From NCBI GenBank assembly GCA_037042185.1, contig JAXQJY010000026.1, positions 1,984,001 to 2,048,000 on the forward strand: a DNA stretch of 64,000 bases. Reading direction: 5' to 3'. Positions 51,940 to 62,551 of this stretch are shown in pieces. Source of the stretch: Sordariomycetes sp. S80-01Y (lineage: Eukaryota; Ascomycota; Sordariomycetes). Each line of letters starts with the position of its first letter. Position 1 is the first letter of the stretch. Position numbers and translations under genes: made by a program. The notes under the pieces were generated by a model that saw only the letters and a program-made list of their open reading frames with translations, was not told where the DNA came from and did no database searches.

Positions 51940-53703
51940 CTAAATCATGGGGTGGAACGGCAGACGAGGGAGGATGGGGTGCAGCTCCATCGCTCGCCTG
52001 CCGTGGCGCGGCTCGGCCTCGTCCACCCACGACTGCTTCTCCTCCTCGCACACCTTCTCCTCGCTGGGCACCTTGCCCGTGTCCCAGTACTCCCGCAGGA
52101 CGTCATTGGTGCAATTGCTTGGGGCCGAGAGCAGCGCGCAGTGGCCGACGCTCTCTTGGACCACGACGCCGGCCCCCGGGTGCTCCTTGGCCATGTTGCG
52201 CGCGCTCCTCAGCGGCGTCACGGGGTCGCGGCGGTTGCTCAGGAACAGCAGGGGCGCCGCAGGCTTGCCGGGCACGACGTCCGCGTCGGCCTCGGGCGTC
52301 GTGAAGGGGCCCTCGAAGCGCCACTTTGCGCGGAACGGCCAGCCTGAGCAGCCGAAGCGGACGAGGGCCAGCGTGGCGCCGTAGATCTCGGACACCTGCT
52401 TCTGCTCGTCGACGTAGTCCACCCAGTAGTCCAGGCCCTCGTCGCGCACGTCGGAGCCGTCCAGGCACATGACGCTGTAGAGGTACTCGACCGGCGGCAG
52501 CGGCGCGGCGGTCGAGTTGGTGCCGGGGCAGGCGTCCTGAAGCTCGGGCACCTCGCGGATCCTCTGCAGGAAGGTCAGCAGCGGCACGAAGTCTCCCTGG
52601 AGGGAGCTGTCGAGCAGCACGGCGAGCTGCTTGAAGCCCGTGATGCCGCTGTACGAGAAGACGCCGAAGGACTCGCGCAGGTCGACGCCCGTGATGACGG
52701 CTCGCTTGCCGTCCGCCGTCACCCGTCCGATGGGCCTCTCGTTGAGGCGGTCCATCAGCGCGACGACGGGCTTCTTCATGTCGTCCTTGGACGTGTACTC
52801 TTCGCGGTACAGCATGCAGCCCTCCTTGGCCTCGAAGCACGTCTCGAAGAAGTAGTCAAAGACCAGGTCCGTGTCGAGGCCCGCCGTCAGCCAGCCGGGC
52901 CCGCTGCTGTAGTCCACGGCGTCGACCACGCCGTCGGCGACGATGCGCCCGACGCGGCCCGGGTACATGGACGCAAAGTAGTTGGCCAGGATGGTGCCGT
53001 ACGAGAAGCCCACGAACTGCAGACGCGGCTCCTTCTCCTCGCGAACCTCGAGCCCGCGCTTCCTGAGCTGGCCCTGCCGCCACTCCTCGGCCTTGTCCAC
53101 CATCTGCACCATGTCGCGCACCACGCTGGCGGAGCTGAGGTACGGGAAGATCTCGAGCCCATTGTCGTAGACGTCCTGGCACTTGCGGCCCAGGCCCTCG
53201 AACAGGCCCAGCGTGTAGGCGATGGGCACCGTGCCGAAGGCCAGGTCGTGCGTGCCGCGCAGCTCGAGGTTGAAGGCGTCGCGCTGCAGCTGCGACCCCA
53301 GGCAGTCGACCGACGGCGTGCTGGAGGCGATGCCGCGCGGGTCGAAGGAGACGATCTCGTAGTGCTTCTCGCCCGGCTTGTCGAACTTCTGCTGCATCGA
53401 CGCGGCGTACCGCGGTATGAAGTCGACGCCCGAGTGGCCGGGGCCGCCGGGGTTGCTGAAGATGGGGCCGCCCCAGGCCGGGTCGTCGACGGGCACGGCC
53501 GCCTCCTTCTTCATCATGGCGATGGCCACCGTGCGCGGGTCCGACTCGTTCTTCCAGTCCAGCGGCATCTCGAGGCGCGCGCACTTGAACGTCTCCAGGC
53601 AGTCGTGCCACTCCAGGTCGGCGCTGGGCGTGATGGCGTCCCAGTTCTGGCCCCGTACGGCCTGGGCCGCAAGGGCGACGGCAGCAACGGTCTTGGTGCG
53701 CAT
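51940..53703 (-). CDS. Secreted S33 tripeptidyl aminopeptidase-like hydrolase
   Basis: Single exon, 587 residues. Signal peptide about 1-18 (TVAAVALAAQAVRG). Alpha/beta hydrolase with oxyanion motif FSNPGGPGHSGVD, nucleophile S234 in VGFSYGT, Asp 493 in LSNRRDPVTP and His 521 in ESVGHCAL, plus the TAP-like C-terminal region (Pfam TAP_C type) around the Asp and His. Streptomyces tripeptidyl aminopeptidase SlpD/E and many fungal secreted proteases belong here; the substrate is probably short peptides released outside the cell. Four N-x-S/T sites are visible. The tail after residue 545 is Glu/Arg-rich and lineage-specific. It may serve nutrient scavenging along with the transporters to the right. 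Confidence 0.9.
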   Translation of the reverse strand: MRTKTVAAVALAAQAVRGQNWDAITPSADLEWHDCLETFKCARLEMPLDWKNESDPRTVAIAMMKKEAAVPVDDPAWGGPIFSNPGGPGHSGVDFIPRYAASMQQKFDKPGEKHYEIVSFDPRGIASSTPSVDCLGSQLQRDAFNLELRGTHDLAFGTVPIAYTLGLFEGLGRKCQDVYDNGLEIFPYLSSASVVRDMVQMVDKAEEWRQGQLRKRGLEVREEKEPRLQFVGFSYGTILANYFASMYPGRVGRIVADGVVDAVDYSSGPGWLTAGLDTDLVFDYFFETCFEAKEGCMLYREEYTSKDDMKKPVVALMDRLNERPIGRVTADGKRAVITGVDLRESFGVFSYSGITGFKQLAVLLDSSLQGDFVPLLTFLQRIREVPELQDACPGTNSTAAPLPPVEYLYSVMCLDGSDVRDEGLDYWVDYVDEQKQVSEIYGATLALVRFGCSGWPFRAKWRFEGPFTTPEADADVVPGKPAAPLLFLSNRRDPVTPLRSARNMAKEHPGAGVVVQESVGHCALLSAPSNCTNDVLREYWDTGKVPSEEKVCEEEKQSWVDEAEPRHGRRAMELHPILPRLPFHPMI

Positions 53704-56700
53704 CTTGGGTGTGTGTAATGCAATGTCCAGACTTGCCTCGCTAGTCGAGCAACGTGCTCGTTCTTAAGTACTGCCATGCGCCGCCCATCGCGATGGTCCC
53801 TGGGGGCGGATCCTGATGCCGGTCAGCGCCTGTGGTTGGCCCTCCTCGCCTCCCAGCCCAATTTTCGCCAATCCTCCCGCCCCAGCGCCGTGCTGTGCCG
53901 CCGCCCTGACGATCCCGCGCGATCGCTCGGAAAGCAGACTCAAGAGGAATCGCGTTTGCCTCGTCGGGCCGCGCGACGGCTCCAGAGGCTTCGGGGAGCC
54001 CAGTCGCTCGAGCCGGACGCCTGGCCTAGCCTTATCGGCTGAAGCTTTCGAGGCCGCCGGTGTGCACGCCACCAGCCACTGGCATCCCGCGAGACCCATC
54101 GACAAGGCTTCGAAGAGCCTCCATTGTTGGACAGCCAGGATCTGCATTTCTTCTCGTTCTCCCCGTCAGCAATGACGTCGTGGCCGCCTCGGACTTACAC
54201 GCTGGCTTGGCGGCCTAATCAGGCAATCCAGCCCAAATAGGCAAAACGCATCCTCCGCCATCCTTCAACCTCGAATATTGGAATTCATGCTTGAGGGAGC
54301 CGTTCGCAATCCTAGCGACGGGCCCAAGGCCGGATAAGAACTCTGCTAGCTTATCGTGAAGTGACGTACATCAGTAGGGGATATATCAGCCTTCTGGCGT
54401 GAGCATCAAGCGGATGAAGCTCGCGTCGGCCCAGCATCACTGTGCTGTTGCGATCGTGTCTAGTGCTGGACAAGTGACCATGAAGCTTGGCGAGTAGTAT
54501 TCGAGCTGAGGGAGCCTTCAAAGAAGCGCCTAAAACCGTCTATCTGAGTAGATGTAGTATTGTCCGGGTTCGCAGGCGAAAAGGCACCCAGATTACCAGG
54601 CCACAAGATTGAGGACGGCTAGCACAGTGCTCGCATGTTGAGGCCAAATCGAGGGAACTAACAAGTTCTGTCGTGCGTTGTAGAAGCTCTTAGGCAACCT
54701 AGTGAGAGAGGGCTGGCCGCCCGCGGCTGTGTAAACAGGTCGTTAGCGTGCGACTCTTGACCTAATGAACCACCTGACGAGGAACTGACGAGGCTCTCAG
54801 GCCAGTAAGTTCGGAAGAAAGGCTCAAATAAGGGATTTACGAATGAATCTCCGCCATTATGAGGGAACATATAGTGCTACGAGTAAAAGCCAGCACGAAA
54901 GGGGTCGCACGCCGGGCAAAGAGCGACGATTCGGCTTGGGGGAAGCCTCAGCCGAGTAGGACTGGAAAGCCCAAATAGGCGATATCAAAGCTATGCAAGG
55001 CTAGGAGCCACCGTATACCACATAAGCAACTCGAAACTACCTTCATTGTGGCGACAGGACGCGGATAGCAGCGTTGAGGTACAGGCTGCGGAGATCAGTC
55101 AGAGTAGGCGGCCACAAAGTAGACCCTGTGGTTATTGTCAGCTGGACTGTTCCGGATATCAAATGAATAGGACCACTCATCTCTGACCACTCTATTCAAG
55201 GCAGTTGAGGTGTCGGCTTAATTGGGAGTACCGATCCAAGCTGTTCTGTGCCCAAGAGGTCTTCACCTCCCCGGACTGAAGGACTCTATCTCTGCTCTGC
55301 AAAAGATCTCATTAAACTGTATCAAGTCCTTCTTTACACACAGTCTTCAGAGATTCTGCGGTATTTGCTATCCGCCACAACCATCGCTTCACGTAAGGGG
55401 TGCCTGTTCACGACCACAACCTCACACCATTCCAAGGATAGCTTATTTCTCATGTAATATGGTACATATTGAGTCTATACGAAGGTATTCAAACCCTATA
55501 AGACTCTTTAAAACCGAACGCGCCATCGTAATTACCACCAAAACCGATGGCTGTCCGCCGGACAAGGTACAGCAGCTACTGGCATCAAGCTTGCCCCGTC
55601 GGCGTTCCAGCTACGTCCAGTGCACGACATCACTTTTTGGAACAGGCCTTTCAGCACGCTGGGAATCCTGTACGCATATCGTCACATTTGACGCTGTGCT
55701 TGAGGAACTCGAACTCGGACTTCCTCGTCCTTGCATCGAGCGCCAGACCCTTGAGCATATGCTTCAGCATACACTGCACTGGTAACAGCTGATGGAGCAG
55801 CAAGACTCAGCCATCCTCTCACAAGAGTATTTCAAAGCTGCCACATGACGTTGCGCAGACCCAGTCAAGAGCAGAGCCCTGGGGCCAGATGTTGGCTACA
55901 GGGTCACTCTGGAGACCACCGCGGCACTTCAGATACCTTACAACTGTGGTCTGCATCTTCCTCACCTTACCGCACTGTCCAACATGAGCCAGGTCGCATC
56001 TAGGGCGCTGATTGACGCATTGGGTAATCCTGTGTGAGCTGCGCCAGCCTTCTTCTGCCGCCTCCTGCACACAGCCACGCCCACGCCAAGCCGCCCGCCG
56101 AGCAGTGCTGCCGCGCGAGGATTATGCTTAATGGTGTTTTGCGCTTATTGGCCGATCCTCGATCTCGGGTCAGCGATCGTCGGCACCGCAGGGCTGGGTT
56201 GCTCTTCGGCGAATACCTGATGGAGCGTAGGCGCAGGCACCGCGATCGATCATTTCAGACATCGCATGCGGGTACGCGTAATGTAGGACCCTGCCCCTGC
56301 CAAGATTCAACGTCACGCGAGTCGACTTTTTTCATCCATTGAAGATAGATCTCCCCCGGAAGCCACATGCTGCGGCAAAGCAGCTGGCCGTCGAGTGCCC
56401 GTAGTCGCCAAACGCAATGGTGGGCGTGAAACCGGCTCCTCGCCCCACAGCCCCGAGACTCAGCTGCACGCGGGTTTATCGAAATTGCACGGGTAGAGCT
56501 GTAATGGCCAGAACCGCTCAGAGATCGACGTGCCTGGTAGCGTCAATCGCGCTGTTGCTGACGCGTTGTGCTCTGAGAACGCGGCAACAGTCACGCGCAG
56601 CCCGCAACGACTGAGGCTTGACGTCAATCAAGACCTGGCGCCAAGCGGACAATGGTGGGAAACCCCCGTGGAGCTCGATCGGTACGGCTCGTTTGCTTCT

Positions 56701-58443
56701 CGGCGTCTCGTGGTGGCGCTTGGCTGCATCTCAACAGTGAGGCTCTGCTCGAACCTCTTGCTCAAGCTTGTGGTCCTGTGATGGCGGCACCCGGCCAGGC
56801 GTACAGCGTGTTCAGACCTGGACAGTGTACAGCTCGTCTAGGGCAGACGCCGCAGTGGTTGGTGATCATCGGGTGGTCTGGAGTCGTCAGCATGTGCTGT
56901 ATTGAAACTCGCCCGTTCCCATTGTCGCCATCTCATCCACTGCTTCCCTTGGTCCTCTCAGCATCCATTCTCAGACAGCGGCCAGCTCATTGCTCGCGTG
57001 GAGCCCAGGAGAGCCGTCGTCTTCCGGTGTCTCGCTTCACGGAGGGTGACCCGCCGTGCCGCTCGGACGCAAAGGGTCGACAAGATCATCTCAATTGGAG
57101 ACAACGTGGCCAAGGGACCCATTGATGGTCTCGCAACGCTTGTTCGATGGTGCTGGTCGTCGGCAGGCCTGGAGAAGCTCGCCAGAGTCTTTTGGACGGG
57201 TCTTAGATCGACCCGACGATCCAGGACGTGAGCCTGAGGGGAAGAAGCGCATTGCACTCAGAGATCGGCCGCCAGTCCCTCTTGGGTCTACCCCCGAGCC
57301 CCGCGCCTAAAGAAGTTTGTTTCTCGGGCTTCTAGGCTCCCCCAATCCCCGCCTCCCCTCTCCGCTTCTCGAGGCCGCGATGCAGCCCAATCGACGGCAG
57401 CTTCGTGGGCGCCGGCAACCGCGCGGAAGAATAGCCCAGACGAGGCGCAAATGCAAGGCACCCAAGCGCCCCAAGCCGACGGGAGAAGCCATCAGCTGGA
57501 GCGCCCTTAGCTTTGGCCCGGCTACGAGGGTGTCTGCCGTCCCATGCGCGCAAATAGCACGGCGAGGGCGCAGAACAGGCTCAATAAGACGTCGCCCCCA
57601 ACCCACGGACAGCGCAGGCACCAACTCCCAGAGCAGCCCACGAGAGGCGCAGAACATCAACGCGCTCCCAGCGGCGGCGAGCAGAGCAGCTCACGTAGCG
57701 TCCCAAGGCCCATCCTGCCCGCCCCAGCAGCCGAGCTGTCGAGATCGGACTCCGGGGTAACTGACGGACGCACGCGAGAGGCCCTCGCTGCGGAGAAGTC
57801 AGCCACGAGCATTCAACCCGCCAGCCCGCCAGCCCTGCAGCGTCCGGGACCGACGTGAACGCGTGATTTGTCTTGCATGGTGCCGAACACCCGGCAGCTG
57901 CCAGCCAGGCCGTCTGAGGGCCTCGGGACATCATGGTGCGAAGGGTTCCTTCTGCCGCGATCTGGCTGGGCAGCCGGGTGGGCGGTCGGGGAAACTGGGG
58001 CCGGGCAGGATGGGACCTTTGCGCAAATCCCATGTAACCTCAGAGAGCCTCTGGCATGTCTGGCCGGAGAGGCGCCGTTTGGGGGGTCTTGTTCCGGGGC
58101 GGCTGCGGGGACTCCAGCCTGTCCTTGGGGTCTAGCCTCTCCACGACGCTCCCATGATAGGCCGGCGTGTAAGCGGTAATCGTGGTCGACGAGGCTCGTC
58201 CGCCATTGGCGCGTCTAACAGGAAAACGATACGAACCCCGGATGGCTAAAGGCGATTCCAATCAACCCCGTCCGACCCCGTTTCCCACCATCCACGTCCA
58301 AGGGCCCAGCGCCGCCGGCCGCGTTCCCCAGAGCCGTATAAAGGGTCCAGCGTTGCACCGGACTCCTCGCCCACGTTTTCCCTCCCAGGTACCCTTCATC
58401 CTCTCCAGCTGTACCCTTTGTCCAGAGGCAGCAACCGCCCAGC
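53704..58443. other. Gene-poor region of about 4.7 kb
   Basis: No convincing gene. From 54176 to about 55220 nearly every frame is stop-rich and the sequence is visibly poorer in G+C than the flanks. A 13-nt direct repeat, AGCCCAAATAGGC, occurs at 54230-54242 and 54968-54980. Two stretches look weakly coding without a start: minus strand 55819-56070 (SDPVANIWPQGSALDWVC) and plus strand about 57060-57200 (VDKIISIGDNVAKGPIDGL). Frames at 57380-57860 are low-complexity Arg/Pro/Gln/Ser. The right end carries the promoter of the MFS gene. The cause of the gene gap (decayed repeat, non-coding DNA, lost genes) cannot be settled here. Confidence 0.55.
58337..58343 (+). promoter_or_regulatory. TATA box, first MFS transporter
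   Basis: TATAAAG lies 107 bp before the ATG at 58444, followed by a pyrimidine-rich 5' UTR, a usual arrangement for strongly inducible fungal genes. Confidence 0.5.
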
Positions 58444-60156
58444 ATGAGCGACCCCGTAGAGAAGACACCCGGCGATGTCGGACACATCCAGAGGGCCGAC
58501 ACCGACCACAACTACGACCTCGACAAGAACGCAAAGGCCTCCGACTACAGGGCCGACGCCATCGAGGCCGAGAATGTCGAGCACAACATGGGCGTGCTCC
58601 AGGGCGTGCGCGCCTACCCCATGGCCTCGCTCTGGGCCTTTGTCATGTCCTGCACGATTGTGAGTTGCCTCCCTCCCTCGCCGGCCCGGCCGTCGCTGAC
58701 AAGACGCCCAGATCATGGAGTCGTACTGCGTCTTCCTCATGGGCAACTTCATCCCCCTGCCCGCCTTCGCCAACCGCTACGGCGTCTGGCACGAGGCCGA
58801 TCGGAAGATGATCATCGAGTCCCAGTGGCAGTCCGCGCTCCAGGTCGGCGGCCCCCTCGGCGCCCTCGTCGGCGTCTTCCTCGCCGGCCCCATCACCAGC
58901 AGGATCGGCTACCGCTGGGCCACCATCAGCGCCCTCATGGCCCTCAACGGTTTCATCTTCATCTTCTACTTTGGCGACTCGCTCGGCGTCTTCCTGGCCG
59001 CCCAGCTGCTCGAGGGCGTCCCGTGGGGCATCTTCATCGCCAACGCCCCCGCCTACTGCTCCGAGATCGTGCCCATCAAGCTGAGGGCCCCCGCCACGCA
59101 GATGCTGCAGATGTTCTGGGCCATTGGCGCCATCATCGTCGGCGCCGTCACCTACGTCTACAACGAGGACCCCGGCCAGGCCGCCTTCAGGATCCCCGTG
59201 GCCCTGCAGTGGATGTTCCCCACCCCGCTCGCCATCCTCATCTTCATCGCCCCCGAGTCGCCCTGGTGGCTCGTCCGCAAGGGCCGTCTCGAGGAGGCTG
59301 CCAAGTCCGTCAAGCGCCTCGGCCGCGTGTCCGTCATCGGCAACCTCGAGGAGTCCGTCGCCATGATGCGCCGTACCATCGAGCTCGAGAAGAACGAGAA
59401 GGAGCCCAGCCTGCTCGAGCTATGGAAGGGCACCGACCGCTACCGTACTCTGATTGTCTGCGGTGTTTACGCTGCCCAGAACCTGACGGGTAACCTCATC
59501 GCCAACCAGGCCGTCTACTTCTTCGAGCAGGCCGGCATCGCCACCGACACCGCCTTCGCCCTCGGCCTCATCACCTCGGCCCTGCAGACCATCTTCGTCA
59601 TGCTGTCCTGGATCCTCACCACCTACCTCGGCCGCCGCACAATCTACGTCTGGGGTTCGCTCATCAACGTCGTCTTCCTCGTTGCCCTCGGCATCGCCGG
59701 CTCTGTCGGAAAGTCGACCGCCTCCTCGCTGGCCCAGGCCTCCCTCGGCCTCATCGTCTCCGTCCTCTTCACCCTCGGACCCGCGCCCGCGTCCTGGGTC
59801 ATCATCGGCGAGACCTCTTCCATCCGCCTCAGGCCCCTCACCACCGGTGTCGGCCGTGGCTGCTACTACATGGTCAACATCCCCTGCATCTTCGCCTCCA
59901 GCTACATGCTCAACTCTGCCGTAAGTCTCCTCTCGCTGAACCAGATCCAATGACTAACCGTTACCAGTATGGCAACATGGGCGGCAAGTGCGGCTACGTC
60001 TGGGGTGCCACCGGCTTCATCTGCTTCGTTGTCGCGTACTTCTACCTCCCGGAGATGAAGGGCCGCTCGTACCGCGAGATCGACATCATGTTCAAGCGCA
60101 AGATCCCTGCCCGCCAGTGGAAGAAGACGGACATCGACATCAACGACGACGAGTAG
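58444..60156 (+). CDS. MFS sugar porter, maltose-permease type
   Basis: Exons 58444-58659, 58712-59920 and 59968-60156, 537 residues; introns of 52 and 47 nt with GTGAGT/GTAAGT donors, GCTGAC and GACTAAC branch sites. Twelve membrane spans expected. Sugar-porter features: long acidic cytosolic N-terminus, GPLGALVGVFLAGPITSRIGYR between spans 2 and 3, PESPWWLVRKGRLEEA after span 6, and YLPEMKGRSYREID at the end. QNLTGNLIANQAVYFFEQAG in span 7 and the MMRRTIELEKNEK loop match the fungal alpha-glucoside/maltose:H+ symporter group (MAL31/AGT1-like). Plasma membrane; the exact sugar is unknown. Convergent with the sulfatase at 156 bp. Confidence 0.92.
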
Positions 60157-60312
60157 ACGTCGCGCGTCAAGCATGCCCGGCGTTTGCTCGCGCCTGCAGA
60201 TCACGGCTCTCCATCGCTTTGGAGGGTACCCCTGTTGGTTGTTGGATAGGATATTTGAGACAAATGAATTCTATGCCTAAATCACTGCAAGTTATATGAT
60301 GACCAGAGCCGT

Positions 60313-62190
60313 CTACGTCCACGCATCCCAGCTGAGCCCGTCCCGCTCGTAGAATTCCTGCCCAGCCTCTTCAAACATCGCACCCTCTGCCTCGGGCCAG
60401 TACCCGTTCCAGCAAAAGCTAAAGTCTACCTTGACCTGCTCCTCGTAAAACGCATCGTACGCGCCGGCCAGGGCATCGCGCAGGGACCGCACGTGGCCCA
60501 CGGGGTGAAGTTGCTTCCACGGTTCCCGACACGTCTCTCCGCCGCAGGACTTGAGGACGAGTAGCAGAGCGTCGAGGCGAGACACCACCTTTGAAACCGG
60601 GAAGCCTGATATCGACGACGAGGCGTCCGAGCTGTCTGCCAGCAAGTTGGCCATCTGCCCCGGATCCCGCGCCATGTCGTATAGCTCGTGCTCGTTGTTG
60701 CACCAGATCGAGTAGTAGACGTTGAACCCCTCGCCGACGAGGCGGATCGCTTTGTACGTGTTGTTCTCGTGGAGCGTCCGGTCGTGGATCCCCTCTCCGC
60801 CGGCGAAGCCCCAGTACTCGACCCCGACGTGCTCCCTGACGGTCCGCGCCGCAGCCGCTTCCGCCTCGATCTCTTCCCGCGTGACGGGAAACGCGCGGCC
60901 GTCAAGATCGCTGCGTGGCGCGAGGCCGAGCAGTTCAAGAAACGTGGGCGCGAGGTCGGTATGCGTCGTCACCGCATCGGTAGAGTAGCCCTGGGATACG
61001 CCTGGGCCCCGCATGATCATGGGCACGTGGATGTCCTCCTCGTAGCCGCACGACTTCCCCGGCTGCAGGCGGTGCTGGCCGATGTGGAAGCCGTTGTCGC
61101 TGCTGTAAACGATGTACGTGTTCTCGAGCGCGCCGTGAGCCTCGAGCCGCGTCACGAGACCGTCGACAAGCTCATCCACGGCCTGCAGGGAGCGTAGACG
61201 ATTCCGGTGGAAGTCGTCGTTGTATTGGACGTTTGTCTCGTTCTGCCGCGGCAGCTCGAGCAGCCAGTTGGCCCCCGATGGCCGGTCCGGGTTCCAGTTG
61301 GCGCTGCGAGGGACGGCCTCGTCTTCGAAGAGGCGCGCGTGCCGGGCAGCGGGTATTGGTGCCCCGTAGCTGGCCTCCGCAAAGCCCCCTATCTTCTCTA
61401 TGTTTGAATGCGGCGCAATGGGTGCCACGGTGAGGAAGAACGGCTTGCCGTCCACCTGAGATGCTTCGACCGCATCGTCGAGGAACCCGTACGCCTTCTC
61501 CGCCAGGACATCCGTCGAGTACTGTCCCTCATAGCTCCTCGGTGGCTCGCGGTTCCGCTGGAATGTCGCGTTGACGTAGTTGTAGGTGTAAGGGTCCAGG
61601 AGGAAGTCCGTTCCCGCAAACCCCGCCGGATAGGGACGGTCGTAGAAGTCCACCGAGTGTCCGTTGAACAGCTTTCCGACATAGTAGGAGCTGTAACCAG
61701 CCTGCTGCAGCCACACCGGGAGGTAGTCCTCGTTGAAGCCGTTGTCGACAAACTTGGGGTAGCCGCCGTAAGGAGGCTTCACGTCGGTGATGTTCGTGTT
61801 GTGCGAGGCCTTGCCCGTCCACAGCGTGACTCGCGAAGGGCAGCACACCGCCGTTGTCACGTAATGCCTCTTGAAGGATGTCCCCCTGTCTACGAGGTGT
61901 CTGTGGACCAGGGGCATAAAGTCCAGCGAGTTGAGGTGGACATCTTGGTCATCCGTGAGGACGAACACAACGTTGGGCCGCGGTCCTGGGATTGACGTGT
62001 TTCCACGGCCCTGCCACGAGGTTTCGACCTGTGCTTGATCTTCCGAGGCATATCTCAGCAGGTTTTGTCCTTGCGAGAGGGCAGCAGCATCGTCGACTTC
62101 CTGTCCAAGTGGCGGATGACCGCCAGCGCTTGATGTTTGCAGCCAAGCCAGCCCGGGGAGCGCAGAGAACAGCACGCGGCGCCCTCTCAT
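60313..62190 (-). CDS. Secreted arylsulfatase (S1 type I sulfatase)
   Basis: Single exon, 625 residues. Signal peptide about 1-22 (LFSALPGLAWLQTSSAG). NVVFVLTDDQD holds metal-binding Asp 80-81. The activation motif is C116-C-P-S-R-V-T-L-W-T-G, the C-x-P-S-R sulfatase signature in which the first Cys becomes formylglycine. Other family features: the GKLFNGH segment, PIAPHS, and SSDNGFHIGQH with the second metal pair. Several N-x-S/T sites. Closest family layout is N-acetylglucosamine-6-sulfatase / arylsulfatase (Neurospora ars-1-like); the natural substrate is unknown. It would release sulfate from aryl or carbohydrate esters outside the cell. Divergent from the second MFS porter across 361 bp, with another porter on the other side. 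Confidence 0.93.
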   Translation of the reverse strand: MRGRRVLFSALPGLAWLQTSSAGGHPPLGQEVDDAAALSQGQNLLRYASEDQAQVETSWQGRGNTSIPGPRPNVVFVLTDDQDVHLNSLDFMPLVHRHLVDRGTSFKRHYVTTAVCCPSRVTLWTGKASHNTNITDVKPPYGGYPKFVDNGFNEDYLPVWLQQAGYSSYYVGKLFNGHSVDFYDRPYPAGFAGTDFLLDPYTYNYVNATFQRNREPPRSYEGQYSTDVLAEKAYGFLDDAVEASQVDGKPFFLTVAPIAPHSNIEKIGGFAEASYGAPIPAARHARLFEDEAVPRSANWNPDRPSGANWLLELPRQNETNVQYNDDFHRNRLRSLQAVDELVDGLVTRLEAHGALENTYIVYSSDNGFHIGQHRLQPGKSCGYEEDIHVPMIMRGPGVSQGYSTDAVTTHTDLAPTFLELLGLAPRSDLDGRAFPVTREEIEAEAAAARTVREHVGVEYWGFAGGEGIHDRTLHENNTYKAIRLVGEGFNVYYSIWCNNEHELYDMARDPGQMANLLADSSDASSSISGFPVSKVVSRLDALLLVLKSCGGETCREPWKQLHPVGHVRSLRDALAGAYDAFYEEQVKVDFSFCWNGYWPEAEGAMFEEAGQEFYERDGLSWDAWT

Positions 62191-62551
62191 TCTGGAACAA
62201 AGGTGAGTGGTGGCTTGAGGTCTGTCGCACGCAAAGACAACACGCTGGGCAATCTGCTTTTAGACCGTCTCCTTGTGTGCGGCTTTCGCGCCACAGCACG
62301 CCATGCGCAGGGTTCACGTTGCAATGCCGCTAGCAGAGCAGCGTGAGGGGTTCCCAAGGTCTATGCCAATGACAGCTCGTGGCAAACCCACCGAGATCCT
62401 GCGAATAGCTTATACCCCGGAAATGGCTTCAACGCCATGCAGGGATCAACGGGCGTGGGGCCGACACCCGAGGCCTGCTCGGCGGCCTTATATATCGTGT
62501 CTGGCTGTGGGAGCGCCGGGGGACCTGCCTCAACGCCTCGAGAACATCGCC
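62191..62551. promoter_or_regulatory. Shared divergent promoter, sulfatase / second MFS porter
   Basis: 361 bp between the two ATGs. TATATAT at 62489-62495 lies about 57-63 bp before the porter ATG. GTGGGG near 62456 matches the CreA consensus SYGGRG, compatible with carbon-catabolite control, though such hexamers are common by chance. Confidence 0.45.
62489..62495 (+). promoter_or_regulatory. TATA box, second MFS transporter
   Basis: TATATAT about 60 bp upstream of ATG 62552 in the sulfatase/porter intergenic region. Confidence 0.4.

Noticed and set aside
57317-57858. Overlapping plus-strand frames upstream of the first MFS gene
   Set aside because: Low-complexity Arg/Pro/Gln/Ser in two frames at once, typical of GC-rich non-coding DNA.
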